A DNA stretch of 64,000 bases. Origin: Letharia columbiana. Lineage: Eukaryota; Ascomycota; Lecanoromycetes; Lecanorales; Parmeliaceae. Positions 34,220 through 46,434 of the stretch are shown here, in pieces. The notes under the pieces were generated by a model, which was given only the letters and a program-made list of their open reading frames with translations, ran no database searches and was not told where the DNA came from. The translations under genes were made by a program, and so were the position numbers. The first letter of the stretch is position 1. Each line of letters begins with the position of its first letter. The stretch spans positions 368,001 through 432,000 of the forward strand of contig NW_023501054.1 in assembly GCF_014066305.1 (NCBI RefSeq), read 5' to 3'.

Positions 34220-36690
34220 GTGTATCCTGGCAATACCATGTCCTTGACAAAGCCCGCCCCCAGGGCTCGCCCTGCGGTCCCGGCGACCCCGACCAGTCCC
34301 CGCGCCGAAGAAAACCAAGGCTACCGTAGAGGAAGGGCTATAAGATCATGTCTGGAATGTCGTCGCCGGAAAATGCGATGCAATAGATCACGGCCGTGCC
34401 AGAATTGCAACAGATTCTGCAGGGACTGCGTGTATCTTGCCTTCCCTGACTGGCCGTCCGGTGCGCCAAATAACGCCAATGGGGAAGGCAGTGCCCAGAG
34501 TCCGGCCCAAGGTGGCGGCCGAGCTTTTCCATCATACGAATCCAACCAACATACCGGTCTTGTCCAAACTTCTCCGTCTACTCACCACCGCCTTGGCTGT
34601 GACTCAGACGCGCTTGCCAAGCACCATGGACTTTACGACATGGATGCAGATGACGAGCCTTTAGATGTGGCCATACAGGTTGGGAGACTTAGCATCACGG
34701 AAAAAATCGGAGGCTTCTTCAGGCCTCATGTCGCCAGTCAGGTGAGTACCTTTTCATTCCTCTCTCGGGCGCAACCTTCTTCGGTGGTACCTGTGACACC
34801 CGGAGAGCACCCACAACTCAGAGCTAACATTATTCTCTGTAGCTTGATGCTCTTCTATCTGACACAGATCATACCGCGCGCCCATACACCCCCCAGACTG
34901 CCTATGGCGCACCCATGGTTCAGCGTCCAACCCACCTGGGGGCCGCATCAGCTTTTGCTCTGGTCAAACGGGTTCTACCCCTCGAGCCTTCATCTGGCTT
35001 TCTGACCACCGCATCACAGTCCTTTCTCCCTCAACCCGGGCTTGAGCTCCCAACTGGCGATGAGCTCACTCTACTTTACTACCAATATTGGTCTGCCGTG
35101 GACTCTCTTGCTCACATCATTCACAAGCCCTCTTTTGAAAGAGATTGTCGCAAGTACTTGCTGCATAGTCAGGTCATTGACGCTGCTCCCGTATCTTTCA
35201 AAGCCCTTCTTCTCGCAATGTGTCTGGCCGCCGCAGTCAGTCTACCATCTATGCAAGCCGAGGAGGTATTGGGCGTCACGCAACAGACGCTTGTCGGCAG
35301 GCTCAAAATTGCGACCGAGAGGGCTTTGACCGATGCCAATGCCATGAGCTCTGTCAACGTACAGACTCTTCAGGCTTTCACGGTCTACCTAGTAAGCTCT
35401 AATTTCTTCGGTCAAGAGCAATGCACTTGTCTAACGTACGACAGATCCCTCAATATCGTGCAGAAATCTCAAGGTCGCATACCGTCTACGTCGGAACGCT
35501 CATCCGCCTTGCAATGAGTGCTGGTCTCAATCGCGATTCTAGCGGTCCAAGCATGGATCCCGTCGAAGGTCAAGTACGCAGACTGCTTTGGCACCAGATT
35601 TGCTTTCTCGACCTCCTCACTACCGAGGCTCAAGGACCTCAACCAGTAATCCGCGATGGTAGCTTCGATACGACACTGCCGTTGAACATCAACGATGACG
35701 CTCTCGACTGGCCAGACAATAAGTCAGTCCCTACGTCTGGGTGGACAGACGCGACTTTTTCTATCATACAATATGAATGCTGCATAGTGATCAGACTCAT
35801 CTACGCACAGCGGTTGGCAATAGAAAATGGCCAGACTGATCTCAAGACCGCCCGGAAGAAGGTTGGTGAGCAGGAAGCTCGCATCGAGCGCAAATACCTT
35901 CATCATCTCGACAAAGCCATACCCATCCAGCGCTGCGCCAAACTTGTTGGGCGGCTCTTTACCGCGAGATTCGATGCGATGCTATTACATCAACATTGGC
36001 AAATGGACGTTAAGAGTGAATTGCAGATGAACATCCGAGAAACGTACGCCTATCTCCCTTCCCACAGAGCCAGCAGCAACTTCTCCAACGTTCCGAGGCT
36101 TACTTATAATCTATAGACTCGTCGAATCTTGCCTTGCAGTATGCGAATGCGCCGTCGCCCTCGACACCGACCCGGACCTCGCACCCTGGGCCTGGTACGC
36201 CAGAGCATACCAGCAATACCAGGGATCTATCTATCTCCTCATGGAAGTCTATCGCGAACCCTCTACCCGCTACGCCGATCGCATCAACCAGGTCCTAGAC
36301 CATGTCTTCGAAGCTACTCCCCACCTGAGCAGCACGGAGAGAAGCAGAAGCCTTCTCCAACTCCTAGCCGAGGAACTTGACAAGATGACGCAGCTTCGCA
36401 AAGTCAAGCATTCACAGTTCACAGTGTCGGATAATGGCAGTAGCAGTCCGAACGACCACACAGGCATGGCGAAAACCCCAGAAGACGGTCAACATTGGAA
36501 TCATTGGCAGCCGGAAGTGATGTATCCGCAAGCCTACAGGCACAATCTGCCTCCTATGAGCGACGAAGGGTGGTGGCCGATCCCAGTCCAACATGGGATG
36601 CTTTGTGACTCTACGGTCCCAGAGCACCATGGGTACACGGGCCCACAACACCATGACTACGGCTACGGTATGGGCTCAGGTCCTATGTAA
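34220..36690 (+). CDS. Zn2Cys6 transcription factor with fungal-specific regulatory domain
   Basis: Nuclear DNA-binding regulator, predicted 747 residues. Exons are 34220-34741, 34843-35391, 35445-36043 and 36117-36690; all phases agree with GTGAGT, GTAAGC and GTACGC donors. The binuclear zinc cluster at about residues 47-74 is CLECRRRKMRC followed by CQNC and C, spacing C-x2-C-x6-C-x5-C-x2-C-x6-C. The middle homology region starts with LLYYQYWSAVDSLAHIIHKPSF and continues with LIRLAMSAGLNRD...VRRLLWHQICFLDL. The C-terminus is Gly/Tyr/His-rich. The gene looks intact. Its targets are unknown; it stands alone between two gene-poor stretches. ATG 34238 is an alternative start. Confidence 0.93.
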
Positions 36691-38507
36691 AAGGGATCCG
36701 AATTAATAAGTCCGACTCGAGAAGTCTTTGCGGGGAATTGACGGAAAGATGGACGTGTGGCTCGAGCCTTCGGAGGATTCATGCGTGCTTATCTCAAAGC
36801 CTTGCGCAATCCCATCCCTGTTCAATGTAATATTACAAATATCTTGCCCCTTTCATCCACCCAATCCCACCGCACTTTCCCTCTCTCGCCTGCACTGATT
36901 AACAAATCTCCCTGCCGCATTCTGCCAACCTTCCCCGCCGCAGCGAATAAATGACAACCGATTCGACAGAAAACCTTCTACCCGTCCCCCTCCCCCACCC
37001 CACTTCCCACACACCGCATACCCGTCCGCAGCACCTTCGCATTCCACCCCGGTACACAACCCCTCTCTTCCTCGACCCACCCATCCCAGACCCATCCATC
37101 CATCGATCGATCCGCAGCGAGGGCCAAAAACGGTAGACCGATCACAAGACCAATGACCAACCCCCTCTCCCTCCACTTGAACCCCCAACGTGGCGCGATG
37201 CACAATGACGCACACGTCAGCGCGGGGGCCAAGCCTCCAAATCACGCCGATGGAATTTTTTCCCCGCCGTCAGCCTTATGTGCTTGCCTTGGCATGGGTG
37301 GTACGTGTATACATGTTTACATGGTACTTACCTCCAAATTTAACAACCCATCCCCTAGAATACCAAGCACAAGAACATCTAGCCGTTCCATTGTACGTAC
37401 ATAGCCACTACCATATCACTCGCCACGTCCAGCGCGCGGACGGAGGGACGACGGGGCTCGGATACGAAGGATGGGGCTGGGAAGGGGTGGGGTGGGGTGG
37501 GGCAGACTCGGCACAGCACAGCACAGCACGGTGGGAGGCTCGTATTCGCGACTGTGAAGGAGACGGTTTCCTTGGCGGTGGTGGTGGCCGGGGATATCGG
37601 GTTGGGGGTAAAGTAAGTAAGGAAGGAAGGCGTTTGTATATTTGTATATCTGTATATATAAATAGATAGATAGATAGATAGGTACATAGTCATCCTACAC
37701 ACATATACTAGCCAAAAATTCTGAAAGTGGGAAGGGCGAATCATAAGCCATGGTTGTACCTTTTTTTTACATCCCGCGTCTCTCTCATAACTAGGCACAA
37801 CAAACTTCTACGAGGTTGTGCGCAACGGACCGCAAGGTATTGCGCAGAGGGTGATGAGTTTCGAAACGGAATCATTGAGGAACGAGCGCCGTCGGAGCTT
37901 GGGAGAGGAGGCATCTCTTGGGCGAGGGTGAATAGAGGAGGAGTACTAGTACGAGGCTCCTGCTAGAAAGTATTGGCTACTTTAGGGGGCAAATCGGATT
38001 TCTGCCATTGTATACTAGCTAGTGGTTACACTGTACTCCGCAATAGCTTATTTGGCGCACCCACAGAAGTAGTATTGACTTCGGGATGGGACCTCCAGTT
38101 CACAGAGATGAGGGGTGAAAAGCGACTTAGAAGGCGGGTGTGTCGAGAATGTCTTTCAGGAGACGACGACGCTAGGGCTAGAAAGGGTCTAGCTGCTTGC
38201 GTATCGCAGCTTCGCGGAGTTGGTGGGGCTTCGTTCGCTCTTTCTCCATCGTATTTGCCTTCCATCCTTCCACTGCCATCTTGAATTGAAAATTCAGTAG
38301 TCTGTATAGACTTTGCGAGAAGCTACTGCCGTATGGCTGCACCTCGTAAAGCGACTTACTGGCTCCCAGATCAATCTCGGCCGTACCCTACCTTCAGCCT
38401 TGTTTTCGCCAACAAAACATCGTCTTTACCGTCCAAATTCTTCACTACAGGCGTCGTTACTCGTTCGAAGGAAGACCGATGGGCCTGGGCATAAGCTCAG
38501 CCAAATT
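36691..38507. other. Intergenic, simple-sequence rich
   Basis: No supported gene. Contains C-rich stretches (36960-37090), a G-rich stretch at 37480-37500 and tetranucleotide runs, (GGAA)n near 37620 and (GATA)n at about 37660-37680. Open frames here follow base composition and I do not accept them. Confidence 0.5.
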
Positions 38508-40603
38508 ATGGGAGTCCAGCAACCTGCCCCAAAGGCCAAGGCTAGGAAGCCCACCGCGGCCGAAATGAGGGCCCTAATTAGCTGCAATCGATGAGACTTA
38601 TCTAGAAGTCCTTCCCCCCGGACTACTCCCCGGTCCACTGGTAATCGCTACAAATACACACCTCTCAACAAAGAAGCTTCGGAGATAAGGCTCATAATTC
38701 TGCTGCATGGAATTTCCGGAACAGAAATCCACATCAAGCTTGAGACCATGGTATTGTCAGGTAGTCAAATCCCGACGTACGAGGCGCTTCCCTACACGTG
38801 GGGTTCCACAGAGAATCCTGTTGACCTACGGATTGACGGAGTGGACGGAGGCAGCAGGCAGGCTTGCTGTGACACAGAACCGTGCAGAAGCGTTGCAGTA
38901 CCTACGGTATGATGGTGGCAGGTCACGCGTTCTGTGGATTGACGCCATCTGTGTTGACCGGCAGAATATCTCCGAGAGGGGCCACCAAGTCGCTAGGATG
39001 ACTGGCGTATACTCCAAGGCTAGAGTGGTCATTGTTTGGCTAGGTCCCGGACGTGATGGAAGCGCGCTAGCAATTGGGGCATTGACCGATCGGGGATCTG
39101 AAATTGAAGTCAATTGGACAACACAGGGTATTACCCCGTTGTCAGGAGAAGATTATCACCAGTGGACCAAGGAACCACTTCCTTTGCGCGCAACCAGGAC
39201 ATCATTAATTCAATAGCACATCTACTAGACCGTGCCTGGTTCACACGTCTCTGGATTTGGCAGGAGATTCGTCTGGCCAGAAATGGAGCTGGGATCCGTT
39301 GTGGTTACGATAGTCTATCATGGGCCAGCTTTCGTAGTGCGATTCTCTGCTTGCACGTCAAACCTACACGCAAAGCAAGCGAACTCCTCTCTGGCATAGA
39401 ACGGGTGTTCCACATCATCATCAACTATGATGGAACACTGCGCAATTGGCATGATCTTCTGGAACAAACCAGCGGATTTCAGTACTCCGATGACAGGGAC
39501 AGAGTTTATGCAAATCTGAGCTTAATACGTATCTCTGATCGGTCTGGTCTTGAGCCCGATTACTCGAAAAGTACAAGTGAGGTCTACAAAGGGCTCATTG
39601 TACTTGATCTGAATTTGACACAGGGGTTGAGACTTTTTCTCAATGCAAATTGGGCGAAATCAACGTTGAAGCTCTTCCGTCTTGGTTTCCAGACTTCACC
39701 AGGAGCAGGAAATGCACAAGACTCCGGGATTTCGGGGCTCCTTCAGGGTCTAAGGCACATGCTGTTGTCCAAAATGAAAGTGTCATGATAGCGACCGGTT
39801 GTCGCGCAGGAACAACTTGGCACTATCGAGGCGATCCTATTCTGGGATGACCTGGGCGTGTCGCCACAAGCCGGCACAGCATTGTCATTCCAGCAGCTTT
39901 TGAAACCGAAGCTGAAGTAAAACAACTACATAGCTGGGGTTAGCATGATCGAGGCCCTTTGTCGCACACTATGTTGCGACCAATTCTCTGAATCTAGTCT
40001 TTCCCTGCCGCAAGGATACCCAGACTTCAAGAAGAGCAAGGACTACCTGCTCAGAGTGATGGAGTCCAAGAGACCTACCCCTTATCGATGGTTTACAGGG
40101 TATGTAGTTCGAGCGGTCCAGGAACGGGTGTTTTTCATCACCACAGATGGCTACATCGGGCTTAGCACCAAGCACCATCAAAGCCGGAGATCACATCTGC
40201 GTCCTTCCCGGATGCCGCACTCCTTTAGTCTTGGCGACCGGATGGGCTTGACAGTTACAAAGTGGTGGGTGAGTGCTACATGCATGGAATGATGGACGGC
40301 GCGGCCTTTCTTGGTCCCATGCCGAGTGACTGGGGGCGCGTGATGCGTTATTGCCCACGAGCATACCAGGTCTACGTGGTGTCGGTGAACGACATGACTG
40401 GTAAAGTTCGACTTGATCATCCTCGGCTTGACGATATACCTATACCACCGGGATGGTGTCTGGTGGGTCATCCTTATGATAACGTAGTCAATTTCTTTTC
40501 GAATGTCGACATTGGTAAAGTAAAGGTCGGATACGACCCAAGGATGAGCCCGGAGGCATCAAAAGAACGCGGGGTCGATCTACAGGATTTCCGGCTGGCG
40601 TGA
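38508..40603 (+). pseudogene. HET-domain (heterokaryon incompatibility) protein, at least five frame breaks
   Basis: HET proteins trigger cell death after fusion of unlike hyphae. Recognisable in order are PTYEALPYTWGSTENP, VLWIDAICVDRQNISERGHQV, VYSKARVVIVWLGP, AWFTRLWIWQEI, DDRDRVYANLSL and VEALPSWFPDF. The C-terminal part typical of the family follows (RVFFITTDGYIGL, AGDHICVLPGC, VVGECYMHGMMDG). They lie in different frames with shifts near 38855, 39175, 39645, 40165 and 40240; further in-frame stops occur near 38590 and 39917. No introns explain the changes. The start is uncertain: ATG 38508 opens a frame in phase with the HET part but is cut by TGA at 38592. The gene is dead unless the sequence is very error-rich here. 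Confidence 0.85.
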
Positions 40604-41049
40604 GTTGAGGCAAGCGCAATGGAAAGGCCTGTCACCTTTTCAACACCCGCGTTTGGTCTGTCGTTACATTTCCATATATTACTTACTAGTCAATTCACAC
40701 AGCAGCTTGGAAACGCCGATAAAAGCCAACATCAGAGCTTTGTAACGAGTCAATTTGAATTCGGTCCTTACCATCTCGGCAGTTTCAACGTTGTATGCCA
40801 CCCTTGAGCAGTAGCGGCTGTTCCCTCATCCTACATTGACGCCACTACAGCAGCCATGGTGTGTACGATTAAAGAATGGCACCCAACGACAAAAAATATA
40901 GACTTTGAAGAAACGGAGGCCCGACGATTTCAAAAGCTCGAAACCGACCTATTCAAACCGTATAAACGTGACGTATCAGCTCCCCAAAAAGAAACGTTTG
41001 TTGCCCCTCTTTCTAACTCTCACTCGAGTCATTGCTGACCAGTAGTAGT

Positions 41050-41478
41050 ATGAGCCGCAACTATGCCGCCTCCCCTCTCTTTCGCCTCCCTCCCGAAACC
41101 CGCGTCCGAATCTACGGGCTCGTGCTCGGCGGGAAGCAGTTGTGGATTGCCCACAGTGATTCCAAAGTCGAATTGGAGAAGCCAGAAAAAACTTACAACC
41201 CCAGGGACCCCGATCAGCACAGTACGGCCACTATCGTCACCGGTGCGGACGTTCCCTATCATTCCACGGCCGATTCTTTCCCCAGGACCAAGCCTTCCAT
41301 CACTGATTACCACCTCGGCCTTTTACGTGTCTGCAGACAAGTCTATACGGAGACTGCTCTACTGCCATTCACTCTCAATACTTTCACTTTCAGCGACGAT
41401 TTGGTGAGGAGAGAATTCGAGCAGAGCGCGGGGGCCGGGGAAGAAGAGGGTGCAGAAGAAGGCGGTTGGGAAATATGA
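41050..41478 (+). CDS. DUF7730/F-box-like fungal protein, probable frameshift at the C-terminus
   Basis: Small protein of a large, uncharacterised fungal family that opens with SPLFRLPPETRVRIYGLVLGG (the LPxExRxxIY motif) and later has LGLLRVCRQVYTETALLPFTLNTF, both visible here. The current frame ends in an acidic tail (EEEGAEEGGWEI). The +1 frame from the G-rich stretch near 41432 instead reads GKKRVQKKAVGKY, a basic tail that looks like the family, so a one-base shift there is likely. ATG 41050 is chosen because the conserved start follows at once. Function unknown. A short frame starting at ATG 40857 just upstream is not supported. Confidence 0.55.
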   Translation: MSRNYAASPLFRLPPETRVRIYGLVLGGKQLWIAHSDSKVELEKPEKTYNPRDPDQHSTATIVTGADVPYHSTADSFPRTKPSITDYHLGLLRVCRQVYTETALLPFTLNTFTFSDDLVRREFEQSAGAGEEEGAEEGGWEI

Positions 41479-41679
41479 AATCGGTACGTGTTTGGAATTT
41501 CATGCTCGGCATCGCTAGGCACAAAACTCGGAGGGTCAAGTCACAGGTTGCTTTGCGCGGAGTATGGGCACGCTTGGACTTGTCAAGGCGCCAAGGAGAA
41601 TCCAGCTGTTGTGCCGTTCCAAAGCACGCACGAGCTACAGCACAATGAGATAATGAATATGGTAGTGCTATCTGGCTAG

Positions 41680-43590
41680 ATCGGACATGGATTGACGCAA
41701 GTCTTGCATCTTTAGCAGCTATTAGGTTATGAGATCAATGCCTGACTCCAAAAGCCTCCACAATAACCACTGCATGTCCCACGATCTGTCCGACAACATT
41801 CCCACCATCCCAGCCTGCTTTTCTCTCAACCCTCCACCTCTCCAACCGCGACGAACACCGCCCTCCTTTTTCCAGCCCAGTAAGCCCCACAGCCTCTCCA
41901 TTCTCTACCCCTAGCCCCCGTTTCTCCTCCCTCCTAACCACAATCCCATTCCTCCACACCGCTCCCCAGCTCCCCGCCCTCCACAATTCTCAGCCAGCAT
42001 CGTCACCTCACACCTGAGTCTCATCACAGGCAGCACGGTCACACAGCCGTAATAGCGATAAGTGTTTTCAGCGAAGAGGTGGGCGAATGTTCGCTTGGCC
42101 TTCTGGAGTAGGCCATCTCTTCTGTACCAATGAAAATGCGGTGGTCGGGAAGGCGACGGGAGGAGGGCTGGGTGCGGTGGAGTGGAGGATTGTGAGGCGG
42201 GATTCGAGTACGATGCGTTGCTGCGCTTTGCAAAGGAGTGTGAGATGGGCGAGGTAAGACAGGAAAATATCGTGAGCTTGGGGTCGTTTGGAAGGAGATG
42301 TGTAGGGCGCTGATAGTAAACGAGGCTGGGTTTGAAGCCATGTCGTAGGTCTATTTGGATGTCTGGGTTTGTTCAAGTTGACAGGTTGCTGTTGAGGGGA
42401 GGCGGGGAGGGACCGGTGATGCGGTATTCCTCCAGTTTAGTCATAGTCGAATGAACCTTGATGGAGGTGGAGGTGGTGAGGGGGGAGGGAGGGAGGGGGG
42501 ATGATTAAGAAGAGGTCAATGGTTGTGCTATTGTGGGCTATAGATGTCGAGGAGTGTCGAGGAGTGAAGTGTAGTGCAGCAGGAATGACATGACAGCTTC
42601 AGTAAGCTGCGTTCATGTGTCATTGCTTGCTCTCAATGATTCACTGGGTCTCAGGAGGTCAGCAAGAATTAAATTGATTTCAATAAGATTCGACAGTTCT
42701 GAAGTACCTCGCCTTTCGACGACGAACCTGGTTGGTCTGGCCGAGGCTGACTGCCAGACACGGACTCTTCTTGGGCCGTGAAGTTGCAAGTGACTTGTAC
42801 GATGATTTCGAAACTTAGGTCATCGTCGAATTCACTATGCCTCGTCACATTCTTGTAAAGGAGTCCGCGGCTACCAGAGTACTCTCCAGTTTTTCAAAAG
42901 TCTTTCCGAGTTGTTCAGCAATCTTTCTTCATCGACAGCTTCCCGTTCTCTAAGGCAACCGCATCATCTGAGTTTATTCGTCCAGGCAAGCGAGTACCCT
43001 GTGCGAGATGTATCATCCTACCACTATCCACTGGAACGATGGATCACAGACTACTAAGCAGGTCTCAGCAGAACAGAACAGAGACTTCGAGGACCCTGTC
43101 GTGAAAGAAAGACCCACATTTCAAACCCGTCCCGCCTTTCGCAAAAATCCTCCAATCATGTCACAGAGATTACAAACAGCAAAATCAGATATCACACACT
43201 CTACTCGGCTCGCCTTGTTCAGCTAGCTTCCCCACATGAACCCTCAATGACGGCAGGTTCGGAGCGTGATGATGCTCTTGACTCGCTCGATGTGTGTTCG
43301 GATTTTGGTCCGTTCGATCGGCTTGCAGGACAGATTGCTTGGTCGGAATTAACTAATCTGGAAAGAAATCGAGTTACAACATCGAAAAAAGGTGATAGCG
43401 GGTTTCCATGTTTCTATGGGAGGAAAGTGGGCGAGGGTAGAAAGACGAGGGCAATCGATGGGGAGAAAATTCAACGGAATGCTTGGGACCGGGCATCATC
43501 TACCTTGCAGTACAGGGCGTTGTAAAGATGGTCACATGCCATTAGGAATCTTCGATTCTAACCCGCGTGTGGAAATTCATGGGCATTGAC
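41680..43590. other. Intergenic, no gene seen
   Basis: Pyrimidine-rich 41730-42000 and purine-rich 42120-42520 stretches generate long but unconvincing frames. No domain, RNA gene or repeat recognised. Confidence 0.45.
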
Positions 43591-43595
43591 TTGCC

Positions 43596-44863
43596 ATCTG
43601 TACGCCTTATCATTCAATCTCTTCACCATCAAATTTTGCCAACGCATCTTCCTTGGGTTTCGAAGCCGCCATCGCACCCTCCCGTGCTCTTTAATTTCAT
43701 CTGTACGCCTTGTCATTAATCTCTTCACCATCAAAACCTACAACCTTTTCCTCGGCATCTTTGAAGCCGCCATCGCGCCCTCGCCGATGCTCAGCAGCAG
43801 CCGATGGTACACCAAGTCCGAACAAGCGCCACGCTTCAGCATCTGGTTTGCAGGACTCGGGCTGGGGCAGATCACCGGTGGTATGCTGTTGTATGCATTT
43901 CAGCAGGTCAAAGACGAAACGAAGGAGGGATTGGAGGGCTGGCGCATCATATTTGCGGTCTTGGGGGTGGTGACTGTGGTAATTGCAGTGACGGTGGGGG
44001 TCCGGTTCGATGCAGGCGCGGTTTTGGGGGAGGGGGAGAAGGTGGTGTTGTTGAGGCATGTGGCGGTTAATCGGACTAGGATTCGAAATAGAGGATTCAA
44101 GGCTAGGCAGGGACTTGAAGTCGTGCTTGATGGGCAACTGTGGTTCATGACGTTGCTGACTATCCTGGTATGCGTTATTGGTTTCCGAAGATATCTCATT
44201 GCTGATTTACCTTGCGGCTTAGATCTCAATCTCAAGCGGCGTACTAACAACGTGCTCCGCAACCCTTATATAAACCATCGGCTTCTCCTGGCCCAAATCT
44301 GCTCTACTCGGCAGACCCTCCGGTTTTGTCTCTATCCCCAGCACCCTCACCGTTGGTTACGACATCCGCTACACCTCGCATCGCTGGGCCTGGCTCGTCT
44401 TCTGCTGTATACCCGGCATCTTCGGCGGCGCACTCCTCTTCTTCGCTACGCGCAGCTCACAGGCGTCTATCTCGTCAACGCCATCACTCCCTCACTGATC
44501 GTCATATATCAGTGGACTGCATCCAACGTTGCGCGACAGAGAGTGGTTGCCATGAGCCTTGTATCGGGTAATTTTAGCGTAGGGAATGGTATTGGGCTGC
44601 AGACTTTCCAAGCCAGAGATGCGCCGTGGTACATTCCGGCTAAGATCACACTGTTGGCGACCCAGGCTGCCGCGGCCGGGGTCGCAGGAGTGGTGTTTTG
44701 ATACCATGTGTGGGCTAACAGGCGTAAGGATAAGGCAATGCATTCTGGTGTGGCGGTGGCGGTAGAAGATCAGAACGAGCCAACACATTTCGAGGGGACG
44801 GAGCAGCGGTTGTGGGAGGATCGCACTGATAAAGAAAATGAGATGTTGAGATGTGTGTACTAA
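43596..44863 (+). pseudogene. Dal5/allantoate-permease-like MFS transporter, truncated and broken
   Basis: Plasma-membrane anion:H+ symporter family. Seen in order are FLGIFEAAIAPSPMLSSSRWYTKSEQAPRF, GLGLGQITGG, GWRIIFAVLGVVTVV and a DGQLWFMTLLTILV helix. After a frame change come VGYDIRYTSHRWAWLVFCCIPGIFGGAL, then back in the first frame YLVNAITPSLIVIYQWTASNVA and MSLVSGNFSVGN. An in-frame TGA at 44700 (VVF-stop-YHVWANRRKDK) replaces a Trp codon. The first four transmembrane helices or so are missing. Non-functional on at least three counts: N-terminal loss, two frameshifts between about 44170 and 44450, and a nonsense codon. Confidence 0.8.
43598..43790 (+). repeat. Imperfect ~98-bp tandem duplication at the transporter 5' end
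   Basis: ATCTGTACGCCTT(A/G)TCATT starts two consecutive copies at about 43598 and 43697. Both run through CTCTTCACCATCAAA and end in GAAGCCGCCATCGC(A/G)CCCTC. The copies have diverged at about one base in eight. The duplicated stretch encodes the FLGIFEAAIAPS motif. Confidence 0.7.
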
Positions 44864-45627
44864 AGGTAGGCAAGCATTCCTAGAGGTTACCAGACTCGGT
44901 TGGCCGCATGGCAAAATGTTTCAAGGCTGGATTTCTTGTTTCAAATAAAACCGAGATTGAGAATTGGCATGGCTGCGGCGAAACTATTTTTGGGGTTCCG
45001 GTAACTCATCTCCGTCCCTGTCCTTCTTCTATCATTTCCGCAAAAGCTTTCGTTCTGATACCAGATGGGCTTCTTCTGAAGCAACCCAAAGCCTCAGTGT
45101 TTGGTCAAGAGAAGGCAATATCGGCGTGTCAAGTCTCTTGACCGAGCGACTTCAATGCACAGCCAATGTGATTCCGCGCCACCAGTAAGTCCAAACAAAT
45201 CAGTTTGGGAGCAGAGACAACAAGGCCAGCGGTGCACGCCTTGATACCACCAACCAAAGAGGAACCCCATCGTGGAAGTGTTAGCTTGACGCCTCCACTG
45301 CAGAGACCGAGTGCGTAGGGCTCGATACATTGCGCTGAGTGGAGGCTGTTCTTTGTGTCCACATAACACTGCTTTGTGGTTCGCGAACAATGACTGGAAG
45401 CGCGGTGAACGAAGACACAGCGAGCGGTGGACCACACAGAGAACACCATTGTATAATGTCACATGGAAAGTCATAACACACCACATCCACATGCCACCAC
45501 AACACCTCTCCCTCGGATCTCGTCATTATATCCCCTCCCGAGCACCAGAGCCAACTCATTCTCCCACCTAACCCACCACCCCTTAATCTGTGCTCTCCAC
45601 CACTACACTCCACTCCACTCAACAACA

Positions 45628-45897
45628 ATGGGCTGCGCCCAGTCCCGCCCCTCCGCAAACTACTACGACGAATACTTCCGACCCGCCCAACCCCCTCACC
45701 GCCGTTACCGCAGCCACCGCATCGCCAACGTAGACGGATACAAACCTGGACCCGAATACCGAGAACATCGGCAGCAATACGAGCAGGATGTCGCGGCGGA
45801 CAGGTATGAGGATGCGTACGACCGGCTGACGGCGAGGAGCAAGCTTTCTACGGCGCATGGATTGCAGGAGTACTGTGAGGATAGAGGGTGGAGTTGA
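45628..45897 (+). CDS. Small N-myristoylation-motif protein (MGCAQS), 89 aa
   Basis: ATG in a good context (CAACAATGGGC) opens MGCAQSRPS, a classical Gly2 N-myristoylation plus Cys3 palmitoylation signal, so the product probably sits on the inner face of a membrane. The body is Tyr/Arg/Glu-rich (YYDEYFRP, PPHRRYRSHR, YEDAYDRLTARSKLS) without a known domain. The next gene also starts with a myristoylation motif, suggesting a related pair. Single exon ending at TGA 45895-45897. Function unknown. Confidence 0.7.
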   Translation: MGCAQSRPSANYYDEYFRPAQPPHRRYRSHRIANVDGYKPGPEYREHRQQYEQDVAADRYEDAYDRLTARSKLSTAHGLQEYCEDRGWS

Positions 45898-46434
45898 GAG
45901 AGTGGGGGGTTGGGTTGGAAATGTGTGAGAGATGCGCCTGGCGTTTGTTGGGGGGGGATGGCGGCGGTCTTGAGGATGTGAGTTTGATTTCGTCGTGGGT
46001 TATGAGTTAGATTGTTATCCTGCACTCAAGGCGATATCGCTGGGTGCTTCACAAGCAATTCACGGTGTTTCGATCCAGGTGTCATGTCAAGTGGTGGGCA
46101 CGGCAGAAATCCGCGTGCGGATACCAAGCAGGCCTCGCGGCACCTGGGCGGATAAAAGCAATAGTAGCCATCCGCACCACTTTCGCTGCTTCACTCTTGC
46201 ATCAGCCTCGACTGTTTCCGGCGCCGAACCGAAATGCATGCTGGCACAATCAGTAGTGTTGATGCCAATGAAAGCAACTCAACACCCAGCTCTCACCTCT
46301 TTCACACAACAACCTGCTCTGACCACTCATAGCTCCCTTTCATACGCCATACTCTTCTACCCATCACCACATATCATCCACCAATCCACCACGCCCACAA
46401 CCCAACCCAGCAACCGCACAACCCTCCACCAACA

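Noticed and set aside
37190..37798. Long frames on both strands in the simple-sequence region
   Set aside because: Composition follows C- and G-rich tracts and GATA repeats; no motif or conserved segment.
44908..45658. Overlapping 75-130-codon frames on both strands
   Set aside because: No family motif, no coherent splice model; likely intergenic between the transporter pseudogene and the MGCAQS gene.
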